Source: an uncultured Chlorobiaceae bacterium
GTDB lineage: Bacteria > Bacteroidota > Chlorobiia > Chlorobiales > Chlorobiaceae
Assembly (NCBI GenBank): GCA_903908555.1
Contig: CAIVSG010000202.1
Coordinates: 1 to 33,263 of the forward strand
DNA: 33,263 bases
Direction of reading: 5' to 3'
The position numbers and the translations under genes were made by a program. Numbering within the stretch: position 1 is the stretch's first letter; every line of letters begins with the position of its first letter. Of this stretch, positions 1-7,040 are shown piece after piece. Under the pieces are notes generated by a model. It was not told the DNA's origin and searched no databases. It saw only the letters and a list, made by a program, of their open reading frames with translations.

Positions 1-797
1 CTGTTGGCGCTGCGAAGCATGCTGTTGAAAAAGCCGGGCTTGGCATATTCGGTAAAATAGACCGCGGCGATGACTCCAAGCGGGAACGCAAAGAGCATGG
101 CGCCGATAGCGAGAAAGAAGGTACCCTGAATTTCGGGCCAGATGCCGCCGAAAAAGTGCGAGTCAATGGAGCTGTCGGTGATAAAGCCCCAATAGAGGGT
201 GAACCTTGGAATGAGCATGTTGCCCAGGTTTTCCGTGACATAGGGAAAGAGCGGGGCGAGAGAGGTTCCCTGAAAGCCAAGGGCCCGGCTGACAAAGTAC
301 TCTTTCGACATGACGTTGGGGTTGGAGTTATCCCATTTTGATTCGTAGAGGAGGTCGTGGGCTTTTTCCTGGGCTTTTTCCCAGCGGGTAGTCCCGTATT
401 TGAACCGGGTGAGCATTGGTTCAGGATCACCTGGAAGGGGGCCAAGCAGGGCCTGCATGGCGGTTTTAACCTGACCGTATTTAGCTTTGTATTCCCGTTT
501 TTTTTCCGGTTCCATCTTGTCAAGATCGGCCTCAAACCGGGTAAGCATTTCATAAGCTTTTGAGCGGTAGCGGTCGGATGAGGCTATTTCGCTGGTGAGC
601 TTGTCACTGCCGCCTCGCTTGAATTCATGGAGCAGCATTTTGCGGTGTTCGACGGTGCCGGTGAAGCATATAGCGCCGATGCCGTTCGTGATGATCGGAA
701 GAAGGACAATCAGCAGCGCTATGGCCATGACGGCAATAGAACCGAAACCGAGAGCGGTGAATGAGCGGTCAAGGATTTTTCGGGTACCGATATTCAT
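1..797 (-). CDS. pstA: Phosphate ABC transporter permease PstA (3' end cut by window edge)
   Basis: This is an inner-membrane permease subunit of the high-affinity phosphate importer PstSCAB. The reading frame is open from an ATG at 797 to the window edge (265 codons). A first membrane segment lies at about residues 17-38. A second, at about 228-248, runs into a V-x-F-T-E-Y-A stretch typical of PstA. The loop between them is about 185 residues, charged and rich in Lys/Glu, far longer than the short loop of E. coli PstA. It follows pstC by 32 nt on the same strand, so the two are probably cotranscribed from the promoter upstream of pstC. The C-terminal half with the EAA loop is outside the window, and pstB would be expected further left. 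Confidence 0.9.
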   Translation of the reverse strand, partial: MNIGTRKILDRSFTALGFGSIAVMAIALLIVLLPIITNGIGAICFTGTVEHRKMLLHEFKRGGSDKLTSEIASSDRYRSKAYEMLTRFEADLDKMEPEKKREYKAKYGQVKTAMQALLGPLPGDPEPMLTRFKYGTTRWEKAQEKAHDLLYESKWDNSNPNVMSKEYFVSRALGFQGTSLAPLFPYVTENLGNMLIPRFTLYWGFITDSSIDSHFFGGIWPEIQGTFFLAIGAMLFAFPLGVIAAVYFTEYAKPGFFNSMLRSAN

Positions 798-829
798 AAC
801 AACAAAACAGATAAGTTACAGGATCACAA

Positions 830-1993
830 TCACTGACCGGAGAGGATTTTCCGCTGGCGAACGACAATGCGTTCACTGATAAGGTTGCTGATAAAGCTGA
901 TAACCAGGAGAAGCAGGCCCATGGCAAAGAGCACATGGTAACGGGCTGAACCGGTGACCTGATCGGCTTCGCCCATGTCGCCGGCAATGGTGGCTGTCAG
1001 CGTCCTGATGGCTTCGAGGTAGTTGAACCAGGGCTCGGGAATATGGGAGGAGTTGCCGGAGGCCATCCAGACGACCATGGTTTCTCCGAGGGCCCGCATG
1101 ATACCGAGGATAACGGCAGCAAGAATGCCGCTGCTGGCGGCTGGCAGAATGGTTTTAATGATGGTTTCGGCTCTGGTGGCGCCGAGCGCGTAACTGCCTT
1201 CGCGGATGTCGCGGCCGACGGCCTGAAGGGCGTCTTCGGCGACGCTGACAATGGTCGGCAGGGCCATGAAGCTCAGAATAATGGAGACGTTGAGCGCGTT
1301 GGTGCCGGTAAGAATCTGTATGGCGAAAAGCATGGTACCGACTTTGTACAACATAACAAGAGAGATGAGGCCGAACACGGTAAGAAGGAGCACGTAGAGC
1401 TGCTGACGGCGCGCCGGCTCCTTGACTTTGGCAGAAAGGAGATCGGCCGCAACGAGAACAGCAAGCACGAGAAATGGTGTGACGAGTATCCACCAGGCCC
1501 ACATGAGCATGGGGCCGCCGTTGTTCTGGAGCATCGGAGCGAGAACGACAAGGGCAAAAAAGCCGAAGGCTACTGACGGTATTGCCGCGAGCATTTCTAT
1601 GACTGGTTTGGCATACTGCCGGACTGAAAATGGGAGAATATCGCTCAGACAAACGGCGGCGGCAATGCCCATCGGGACTGCAATAAGGGCGGAACCGAGG
1701 GTTACCATCAGGCTGCCGTAGATAATGGCAAGTGCTCCAAAGCCGCCGGGATGGTCGGCCGGGTACCAGTTTGAACTGGTGAAGAATTCAGTGAATCCTC
1801 GCTGCTGGAAAAAAGGAACGGCGTCGCGGGCTACGAAGTAGAAAATAAAGAGGACAACAACGGCGACAAACGAGGCGACTCCAAAAAGCAGGCCTTCGCC
1901 GACTTTTTTGGCGGAATTCTGCAGTGTGCGTTTGCGGGCGCTTATGACAAATGCGTTGGTACGGTTGGGTCCTCCGACACTCTCGTCAGCCAT
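830..1993 (-). CDS. pstC: Phosphate ABC transporter permease PstC
   Basis: This permease pairs with PstA in the Pst phosphate importer. The protein is 387 residues, longer than the roughly 300-320 usual for PstC. It has several hydrophobic segments and a C-terminal EAA-type loop (GSYALGATRAETI) that contacts the PstB ATPase. The extra length comes from a cytoplasmic N-terminal extension of about 30 residues and an additional segment near residues 190-250. A motif near the end (GDMGEA) is also typical. The gene is first in a minus-strand operon with pstA. Phased direct repeats resembling a PhoB site lie about 80-110 nt upstream. No PstS gene lies directly upstream; pstS is 8 kb away on the same strand. 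Confidence 0.93.
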   Translation of the reverse strand: MADESVGGPNRTNAFVISARKRTLQNSAKKVGEGLLFGVASFVAVVVLFIFYFVARDAVPFFQQRGFTEFFTSSNWYPADHPGGFGALAIIYGSLMVTLGSALIAVPMGIAAAVCLSDILPFSVRQYAKPVIEMLAAIPSVAFGFFALVVLAPMLQNNGGPMLMWAWWILVTPFLVLAVLVAADLLSAKVKEPARRQQLYVLLLTVFGLISLVMLYKVGTMLFAIQILTGTNALNVSIILSFMALPTIVSVAEDALQAVGRDIREGSYALGATRAETIIKTILPAASSGILAAVILGIMRALGETMVVWMASGNSSHIPEPWFNYLEAIRTLTATIAGDMGEADQVTGSARYHVLFAMGLLLLVISFISNLISERIVVRQRKILSGQ

Positions 1994-2057
1994 AGAGTCC
2001 AGTAGTTAGTTTACAAGATCGCTTTTTTTGATGTACCAATCTACTGGCTTTCACCTT

Positions 2058-2103
2058 AGCATACAATGATCGCTTTGTTACAATTCTGAAACTTTTTATT
2101 GAC
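2058..2103 (-). promoter_or_regulatory. Candidate Pho box and -10 region upstream of pstC
   Basis: Three 7-nt units are repeated at an exact 11-bp period on the plus strand at 2075 (TTGTTAC), 2086 (CTGAAAC) and 2097 (TATTGAC), separated by 4-nt A/T-rich spacers. The pattern xTGxxAC recurs upstream of the porin at 12.1 kb. A 7+4 phased direct repeat is the architecture of PhoB/PhoP binding sites. A -10-like TATGCT (minus strand) is at 2063-2058, 11 nt downstream of the last repeat, as expected where a Pho box replaces the -35. This is inferred from pattern only. Confidence 0.5.
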
Positions 2104-2278
2104 GTGAAATGAAAAAATCTTTCACGGGCGTTCTTTGAAGAAATACAAGAGCAAGATGAAGGTAAAGCAGAATTCACGGGAAGTTTACAATAGGATGATG
2201 AGTATGTAGCTCTTAATCAACTACTTTAATAACTGAGCGTTATACATAAGATTCACACAGTTAAATAAAAGAACTCAG

Positions 2279-2980
2279 ATGGAATGGTTGTACTGCGATT
2301 TTCATATCCATACAACATGGAGTGACGGAAATTGTGAGCTGAAAGATGTTGTGGAGATGTATGGCGAAACAGGATTTGATGTGATTGCCATTACCGACCA
2401 CGTGCTGGATAGTGCAAGTTTGGCACGGACAAAAACAGAGTGCGGAATGAACTGCAGTATTGAAAAAGACCAGTTTGCCCGTTACCAGAGGGAGCTCTGG
2501 AGTGCGACTCGATATGCCTGGGAAACCTATCGCATGCTCTTGATTCCGGGAATTGAACTTACTAATGATACTTCAAAATATCATATTCTTGCGCTGGATA
2601 GTAAAGAATTCATCAGCCCTGATCTGGATGTTGAAGATATTCTGACTGAAATTAATGCCCAGGGCGGACTATCAGTCGCTTGCCATCCGTATATACGTAA
2701 TCATTCCGGCGAAACCCCATCTGAATATCTCTGGAATAACCAGGACCGGTTTGCTTCAATGTTTGACGCCTGGGAAGTTGCAAACAGGGACGATCTTTTC
2801 AACGTTGTAGGGTTAAAAAAATTCAACTACATCGCAAATTCAGACTTTCATGAAGAAAAACACCTGAGATCGTGGAAGACGCTACTACGGTGTTCGAGAA
2901 ATGTTGAGGCGGTTAAGCAGGCCATAAGAACCAATGAAGCGGTTGCGTTATTTCTGTACCGTGGGGGTAAACTAAAATAA
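2279..2980 (+). CDS. PHP-domain metal-dependent phosphoesterase
   Basis: This 233-residue protein is a stand-alone PHP domain, predicted to be a metal-dependent phosphoesterase of unknown substrate. The motifs are clear: an N-terminal H-x-H pair (H9, H11 in DFHIHTTWSDG), ITDH at 38-41, a GIELT segment, a CHP segment and a late NSDFH motif. These supply the usual multi-metal site ligands. Related proteins act on nucleotides (TrpH-like 5'-3' exonucleases) or sugar phosphates. It starts at an ATG preceded by about 285 nt of non-coding DNA. The next gene, another phosphoesterase, begins 6 nt after its stop, so they form a two-gene unit. Confidence 0.85.
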   Translation: MEWLYCDFHIHTTWSDGNCELKDVVEMYGETGFDVIAITDHVLDSASLARTKTECGMNCSIEKDQFARYQRELWSATRYAWETYRMLLIPGIELTNDTSKYHILALDSKEFISPDLDVEDILTEINAQGGLSVACHPYIRNHSGETPSEYLWNNQDRFASMFDAWEVANRDDLFNVVGLKKFNYIANSDFHEEKHLRSWKTLLRCSRNVEAVKQAIRTNEAVALFLYRGGKLK

Positions 2981-2986
2981 CCGTTA

Positions 2987-4105
2987 ATGCTTGGACTAGA
3001 CACCCTGAGTAAGTACTTCAGTAAAAGCACAATGTGTTTTCTTAAAAAAAAGCATGCTCACCTGGAGAGCCTGCTTAAAAAAGCAACGCCTGTTCAACTT
3101 GATCATTCGTCACGGATTCTGATTCTCAGTGACCTGCACATGGGCAATGGCGGCAGACTGGATGAGTTTCGGCAAAATGCTGAATTGGTCAAAACCATCC
3201 TTGAAAGCTATTATTTAGAGCAAAAGTACAGTCTTGTCCTTAATGGCGATATTGAGGAGTTGTTCAAGTTTCCTCTTAAAAGCATTGCTTCGAAATGGGG
3301 TGATTTTTATGAGCTTTTTTTGAAGTTTAAAGAGAATGGGTTCTTCTGGAAAACTTACGGCAACCATGATTCGGCCTTGCTTGATGAGAAGGAGTACCGG
3401 CTTCGGTCATCGCTGGCTGATTCGATTACCTTTCATTACGGGAATGATACCTTGCTGCTTTTTCATGGGCATCAGGCTTCGGTGCTTTTATGGGAAACCT
3501 ATTCAATGCTCAGTCGGGTGGTCATTTTGTTTCTCCGTTATATTGCAAAACCTTTAGGGTTAAAAAACTTTTCAGTTGCGTACAACAGCCGCAAAAGGTT
3601 TTCTATCGAGAAATCGATTTATGAGTTTTCAAACCAGGCCAAAATTGTGTCCATTATAGGGCATACTCATCGCCCGTTGTTTGAATCGCTGTCAAAAGTT
3701 GATTATCTGAATTATCGTATTGAGGATCTTTGCAGAACGTATTCATCTACTGACAGTGAAGACCGTCAAGAAATCGGGCTAAAAATAACTGCTTTAAAAA
3801 AAGAACTTGATGCCTGTTACAAAAAAGGGAAAATAATCGGTCTCCGGAGTGGCCTTTACAATCATCTTCCCATCCCCAGTGTTTTCAATTCAGGGTGCAC
3901 TATCGGAAAACGCGCAATAACAGCCCTTGAAATAGAAGGCAGCACCATCAGGCTTGTCTGCTGGTATAATGGTAAACGGAGACCAACGTTTATTGATGAC
4001 AGGGATCATCTGCCAATGGAGCTTGGGGAAACCGGATATTCAAGGATTGTGCTTAACGAAGATTCCCTGGATTATGTCTTTACCCGCCTTCACCTTCTAA
4101 CGTAA
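2987..4105 (+). CDS. Metallophosphoesterase (calcineurin-like)
   Basis: The protein has 372 residues with all metal-site motifs of the calcineurin-like superfamily: SDLH (D49, H51), NGD (86-88), GNHD (125-128), HGH (160-162) and GHTH (225-228). The layout is like UDP-2,3-diacylglucosamine hydrolases, but the protein is longer, with an insertion after the GHTH motif and a C-terminal extension. Substrate is not predictable from sequence. It sits 6 nt downstream of the PHP gene. Two unrelated phosphoesterases in one unit inside a Pho regulon region suggests scavenging or turnover of a phosphorylated compound, which is inference. A later in-frame Met at residue 16 is an alternative start. Confidence 0.85.
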   Translation: MLGLDTLSKYFSKSTMCFLKKKHAHLESLLKKATPVQLDHSSRILILSDLHMGNGGRLDEFRQNAELVKTILESYYLEQKYSLVLNGDIEELFKFPLKSIASKWGDFYELFLKFKENGFFWKTYGNHDSALLDEKEYRLRSSLADSITFHYGNDTLLLFHGHQASVLLWETYSMLSRVVILFLRYIAKPLGLKNFSVAYNSRKRFSIEKSIYEFSNQAKIVSIIGHTHRPLFESLSKVDYLNYRIEDLCRTYSSTDSEDRQEIGLKITALKKELDACYKKGKIIGLRSGLYNHLPIPSVFNSGCTIGKRAITALEIEGSTIRLVCWYNGKRRPTFIDDRDHLPMELGETGYSRIVLNEDSLDYVFTRLHLLT

Positions 4106-4239
4106 ACTGCTTGACCGGCTCAGACAGATTTTACTGAGTTGTAGCACGACCTTAACCATTCCCCAACACTATTTCACTTTCTTACGATTGAGAGGTTCAG
4201 GTTCTCGTCGGGATGCTACAGGGTAACTGAAGGAGACTT

Positions 4240-5070
4240 ATGATACAATTTGCGGAAAGCTTGTTCAAACCACTTCCCTTCCTACCCTCCAGTCGAGCTT
4301 TTTTGCTCAGGTTACTTATGCTTCCCAATTTTTTTTATACCAAAGCCTACGGTCTTGAGAATCTTGATGGTACGGGGAGTGCATGCATCTATGCTTTTAA
4401 CCATAATAATTCGATTGAAGTTCTAATGGTGCCGGCGCTGATCATCTACCATCTCGGTGGCCGTATGATCAGTTTTGTCATTGACTGGATGTATGGCAAG
4501 GTACCTGTTCTCGGTTCTCTGATGGACATGACCAGTCCTGTGTATGTCTATAATAAACGTTCTCGACTGCGCTGGATAGAGGCTAAACGGATGAGCCGCC
4601 CTGCCGATGCTACTGTGGAGAGATGCGCTGAAAAACTTCGTTCAGGTCAAAGTATCGGGATTTTTCCAGAGGGAACTCGTAACAGGAATGCTGATTACTT
4701 GCTTCAGGGAAAGCCGGGTATAGGTCATATAACATTGAAGACCGGTAGCAGTGTTGTGCCTGTGGGCATTGACTTTGAATGCCGGAGACGGAAAGGGCGC
4801 ATTCCTGTGCTTGGGCGAACCATTGTGAGAATCGGCAAGCCGCTTGATTTCCAGCATCAGTCTGAAAAATATCTGGCACTACTTGCCGATACATCTTACA
4901 AAAGCAATAAATCCTCAGAGATCAATCGAATGGCTGCTGATGTTACAAATGAAATTATGATCTCGCTGGCTGAGCTTTCCGGTAAGCGATACAGCGAACC
5001 CTGCAGTGTGATTAAAAAACCATTTACAACAACAACCATTAACCCAAAGGAGCACCTATGTCGAGTGTAA
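4240..5070 (+). CDS. PlsC-type 1-acyl-glycerol-phosphate acyltransferase family protein
   Basis: This 276-residue member of the lysophosphatidate acyltransferase family is predicted to transfer an acyl chain to a lyso-lipid at the inner membrane. A hydrophobic N-terminal stretch precedes block I, NHNNSIE at 54-60, and block III is FPEGTR at 142-147. The usual catalytic H-x4-D is H-x4-E here (H55, E60), an uncommon variant. A good Shine-Dalgarno (GAAGGAG) precedes the ATG. Its last 13 nt overlap the start of a GNAT acyltransferase gene, so the two are likely translationally coupled. The pairing recalls OlsA (PlsC-like) with OlsB (GNAT) in ornithine-lipid synthesis. A general PlsC role cannot be excluded. 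Confidence 0.82.
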   Translation: MIQFAESLFKPLPFLPSSRAFLLRLLMLPNFFYTKAYGLENLDGTGSACIYAFNHNNSIEVLMVPALIIYHLGGRMISFVIDWMYGKVPVLGSLMDMTSPVYVYNKRSRLRWIEAKRMSRPADATVERCAEKLRSGQSIGIFPEGTRNRNADYLLQGKPGIGHITLKTGSSVVPVGIDFECRRRKGRIPVLGRTIVRIGKPLDFQHQSEKYLALLADTSYKSNKSSEINRMAADVTNEIMISLAELSGKRYSEPCSVIKKPFTTTTINPKEHLCRV

Positions 5071-5759
5071 ACGTATGCAGGGTTGAGAGTGCCGGCGATC
5101 GTGCGGAGGCTCTTGAAGTGATCAAGAGGGTTTTTTGTGTTGAAAAAAACTGGATCAGCACCGTGCAGAACCAGATTCCCGATGAGCTTTCGGGAAATAC
5201 CAGGGTTTCATGGTTTCTGGCATCAATTAACGGCAAACCGGCAGGGGTGATGCGCCTGCTCTATGATCCATCTTTTGATATTCCTGCAGAGTATGATGTA
5301 AAGTTTATGCCGGGAATTGATGTTGAAGAGCTGAAAAGTGCCGGGAAATACGTTGAAATCGGCCGGTTCATGATTCTTGAAGAATACCGTAAGAACCCGA
5401 GGATAGCTCTCCGTTTGATGCGATCAGCCACTGCTGAGGTTATAGAGCGTGATTACACTCACTTTATTACCGATGTGTTTGAAGGCGAGAAGCATTCACC
5501 TCTCAACTTTCATACTCGGGTACTCGGGTTTGAAGTGATCGGAAAGCATCTTTTTGGCGAGCTTAACTGCAGCTCGACAAGAATTATTCTGACCCTTGAT
5601 ATTCTCAAGCTCTACAGCCGGATCAAGGACAGCCGGAGCAGGATGTATGCTGAATTGACTGATGGGTTCAGGGGAATTATAGAGCGCAAGGCAGCTATGG
5701 GACAGAGCGGAATTTCCAGAAGATTAGGGGAGCTTAGCGGGTTGCAGCCAAAAGTGTAA
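5058..5759 (+). CDS. GNAT-fold acyltransferase, FeeM/OlsB-like (probable N-acyltransferase)
   Basis: The 233-residue protein has a GNAT-like pattern: an N-terminal segment around residues 10-35 resembling autoinducer-synthase/FeeM proteins, a central VEIGRFMI strand followed by a helix rich in Arg/Leu, and a C-terminal part around FHTRVLGFEVIG. FeeM and OlsB relatives use acyl-ACP to N-acylate amino acids. A strong RBS (AAAGGAG) lies inside the end of the upstream PlsC-type gene, with a 13-nt overlap. The gene context is the best hint for a two-step acylation (N-acyl then O-acyl) giving an aminolipid. The substrate is unknown and the family assignment is by eye, so a different GNAT activity is possible. 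Confidence 0.65.
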   Translation: MSSVNVCRVESAGDRAEALEVIKRVFCVEKNWISTVQNQIPDELSGNTRVSWFLASINGKPAGVMRLLYDPSFDIPAEYDVKFMPGIDVEELKSAGKYVEIGRFMILEEYRKNPRIALRLMRSATAEVIERDYTHFITDVFEGEKHSPLNFHTRVLGFEVIGKHLFGELNCSSTRIILTLDILKLYSRIKDSRSRMYAELTDGFRGIIERKAAMGQSGISRRLGELSGLQPKV

Positions 5760-5792
5760 GTGATTGCCACATTATAACTACGGGAGGGGTTT

Positions 5793-6053
5793 ATGCTTCG
5801 ACTGGATGAATTGAAGGCTGAAATTAAAGGTGAGTTTTTTTTGCAGGAAGAGCTGAAAGACCATGATGTGAAAAAGGTTGAAGCACAAGCTGATATTATC
5901 ATTAAGCCTGCCGGGAAAAAAGATCTGGTAAAAGCGCTTCGGATGCTTGAGAAATCCGGTTTTCCCCATCTTGTTATCAATTCCAAAGGGAGGGTGGTTT
6001 TCCCTGACAGGCGGTTTCACGGTGCTGTTATTGTGACAGATATGAAACTATAA
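5793..6053 (+). CDS. Small protein resembling the first half of a PCMH/FAD-linked oxidase N-domain
   Basis: The 86-residue protein has a strong RBS (GGGAGG) and starts 33 nt after the GNAT gene, so it probably belongs to that operon. Residues 30-85 follow the pattern of the FAD-binding N-domain of glycolate oxidase/MurB-like flavoproteins: a strand with Pro (IIIKPAG), a helix for a position-by-position search (LVKALRMLEKSG), a PHLVIN strand and a closing FHGAVIVTDM strand. The glycine-rich FAD loop (GxGTN) is absent, replaced by NSKGRVV. It may be a non-binding scaffold, a degenerate fragment under selection, or unrelated. I do not assign a function. Confidence 0.55.
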   Translation: MLRLDELKAEIKGEFFLQEELKDHDVKKVEAQADIIIKPAGKKDLVKALRMLEKSGFPHLVINSKGRVVFPDRRFHGAVIVTDMKL

Positions 6054-6151
6054 GCAAGCATGTTTACTGTTCACCGACATGTAACAATTGCCAAGCAGTG
6101 AAAAAAGTACATTTGGTCATTGTAACAATGAAATCTATTCATCTGAGGAGT

Positions 6152-6409
6152 ATGGCAACAGGTAAAGTTAAATGGTTTGACAAGAAAAAAGGGTATGGCT
6201 TTATAGTCAACCCAAGTGGAGGCAAAGATATTTTTGTTCATTATTCAAACATCTGCTCAGAACATCGTTTCAAGTTTATCTATCAGGATAATGACGTTGA
6301 TTTCGATGTTGAGAACACACAGAATGGGTTGCAGGCGAGAAATGTCTGCGAAAATTTTCTTTATGACAAGAAAAAACATTTTGTGCTGAACGAATGTTAT
6401 TACGAGTAA
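6152..6409 (+). CDS. Cold-shock domain protein (CspA family)
   Basis: This small single-stranded nucleic-acid-binding OB-fold protein has 85 residues. It begins MATGKVKWF and carries RNP1 (KGYGFI) and RNP2 (DIFVHYSNI). Typical Csp proteins are 65-70 residues; this one adds a tail of about 15 residues with several aromatic and Lys residues. An upstream in-frame ATG at 6129 would add 8 residues, but the homologous start is at 6152. The GAGGAG just before it ends only 1 nt from the ATG, an unusually tight spacing, so the true start may need checking. It likely acts as an RNA chaperone and lies in its own transcription unit. Confidence 0.88.
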   Translation: MATGKVKWFDKKKGYGFIVNPSGGKDIFVHYSNICSEHRFKFIYQDNDVDFDVENTQNGLQARNVCENFLYDKKKHFVLNECYYE

Positions 6410-6524
6410 ATGGGACTGAAGTGAGGGACGGGGAATACAATCGTTGTTTGCCTGATCAAGAAGAGTCCCGGATGCGAAAGATTAATTGGGGGGGCACAAC
6501 CCAATCAAAATACTATATGGAACT

Positions 6525-7031
6525 ATGAAACCTTATTCTTTTTGCCCCGTATGCGGGACAATGCTGGATCGAACGATGATTGACGGTCGTGGTCGAAAGG
6601 TGTGTCTGTCGTGTTCGTGGGTGCATTATATTAACCCTCTTCCTGTGGCGGTAGCCTATACTGTAAACAGAAACGAAGAACTGCTTGTGGTGCGGAGGGC
6701 TCATGAACCAGCGTTTAATGAATGGTCTCTTCCCGGGGGATTTCTTGAGGCTGGTGAGAGTGCTGAAGAAGGATGTTTGCGTGAGCTGATGGAGGAGACC
6801 TCTCTGGAAGGAACAGTCGATTCTCTTATCGGCATCTATCACCGGGAGGTCGAACCTTATGGCTCGCTCATTGTCCTTGCCTACAGGGTGTTAGTTGACC
6901 ATGATTCCATAGCAATCAATCATGAACTGTTCGATGCCGGTTTTTATCCTGAACATCTCATGCCCGAAGTCCGGATACCTTTGCACAAGAAAATTATCAT
7001 GGATGCCGCCCTGTGTGAATCTGTTCAGTGA
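6525..7031 (+). CDS. Nudix hydrolase with N-terminal zinc ribbon
   Basis: This pyrophosphohydrolase of nucleoside diphosphate derivatives has 168 residues. An N-terminal zinc ribbon (CPVCG at 7-11 and CLSC at 27-30) is followed by a Nudix box, G-x5-E-x7-REL-x-EE (from GGFLEAGE to RELMEET). The combination resembles NudC/ADP-ribose-type hydrolases and the ADP-ribose or NADH pyrophosphatase group; the exact substrate cannot be told. An in-frame TTG at 6486 opens a longer frame, but the ATG at 6525 starts right at the conserved KPYSFCP segment and is preferred. Its stop lies 9 nt from the stop of the convergent phoR gene. Confidence 0.85.
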   Translation: MKPYSFCPVCGTMLDRTMIDGRGRKVCLSCSWVHYINPLPVAVAYTVNRNEELLVVRRAHEPAFNEWSLPGGFLEAGESAEEGCLRELMEETSLEGTVDSLIGIYHREVEPYGSLIVLAYRVLVDHDSIAINHELFDAGFYPEHLMPEVRIPLHKKIIMDAALCESVQ

Positions 7032-7040
7032 AGCCTGACT

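Noticed and set aside
1043-1576. Plus-strand frame opposite pstC
   Set aside because: Antisense to a clear permease gene and composed of Gly/Asp-rich sequence typical of a complementary-strand shadow.
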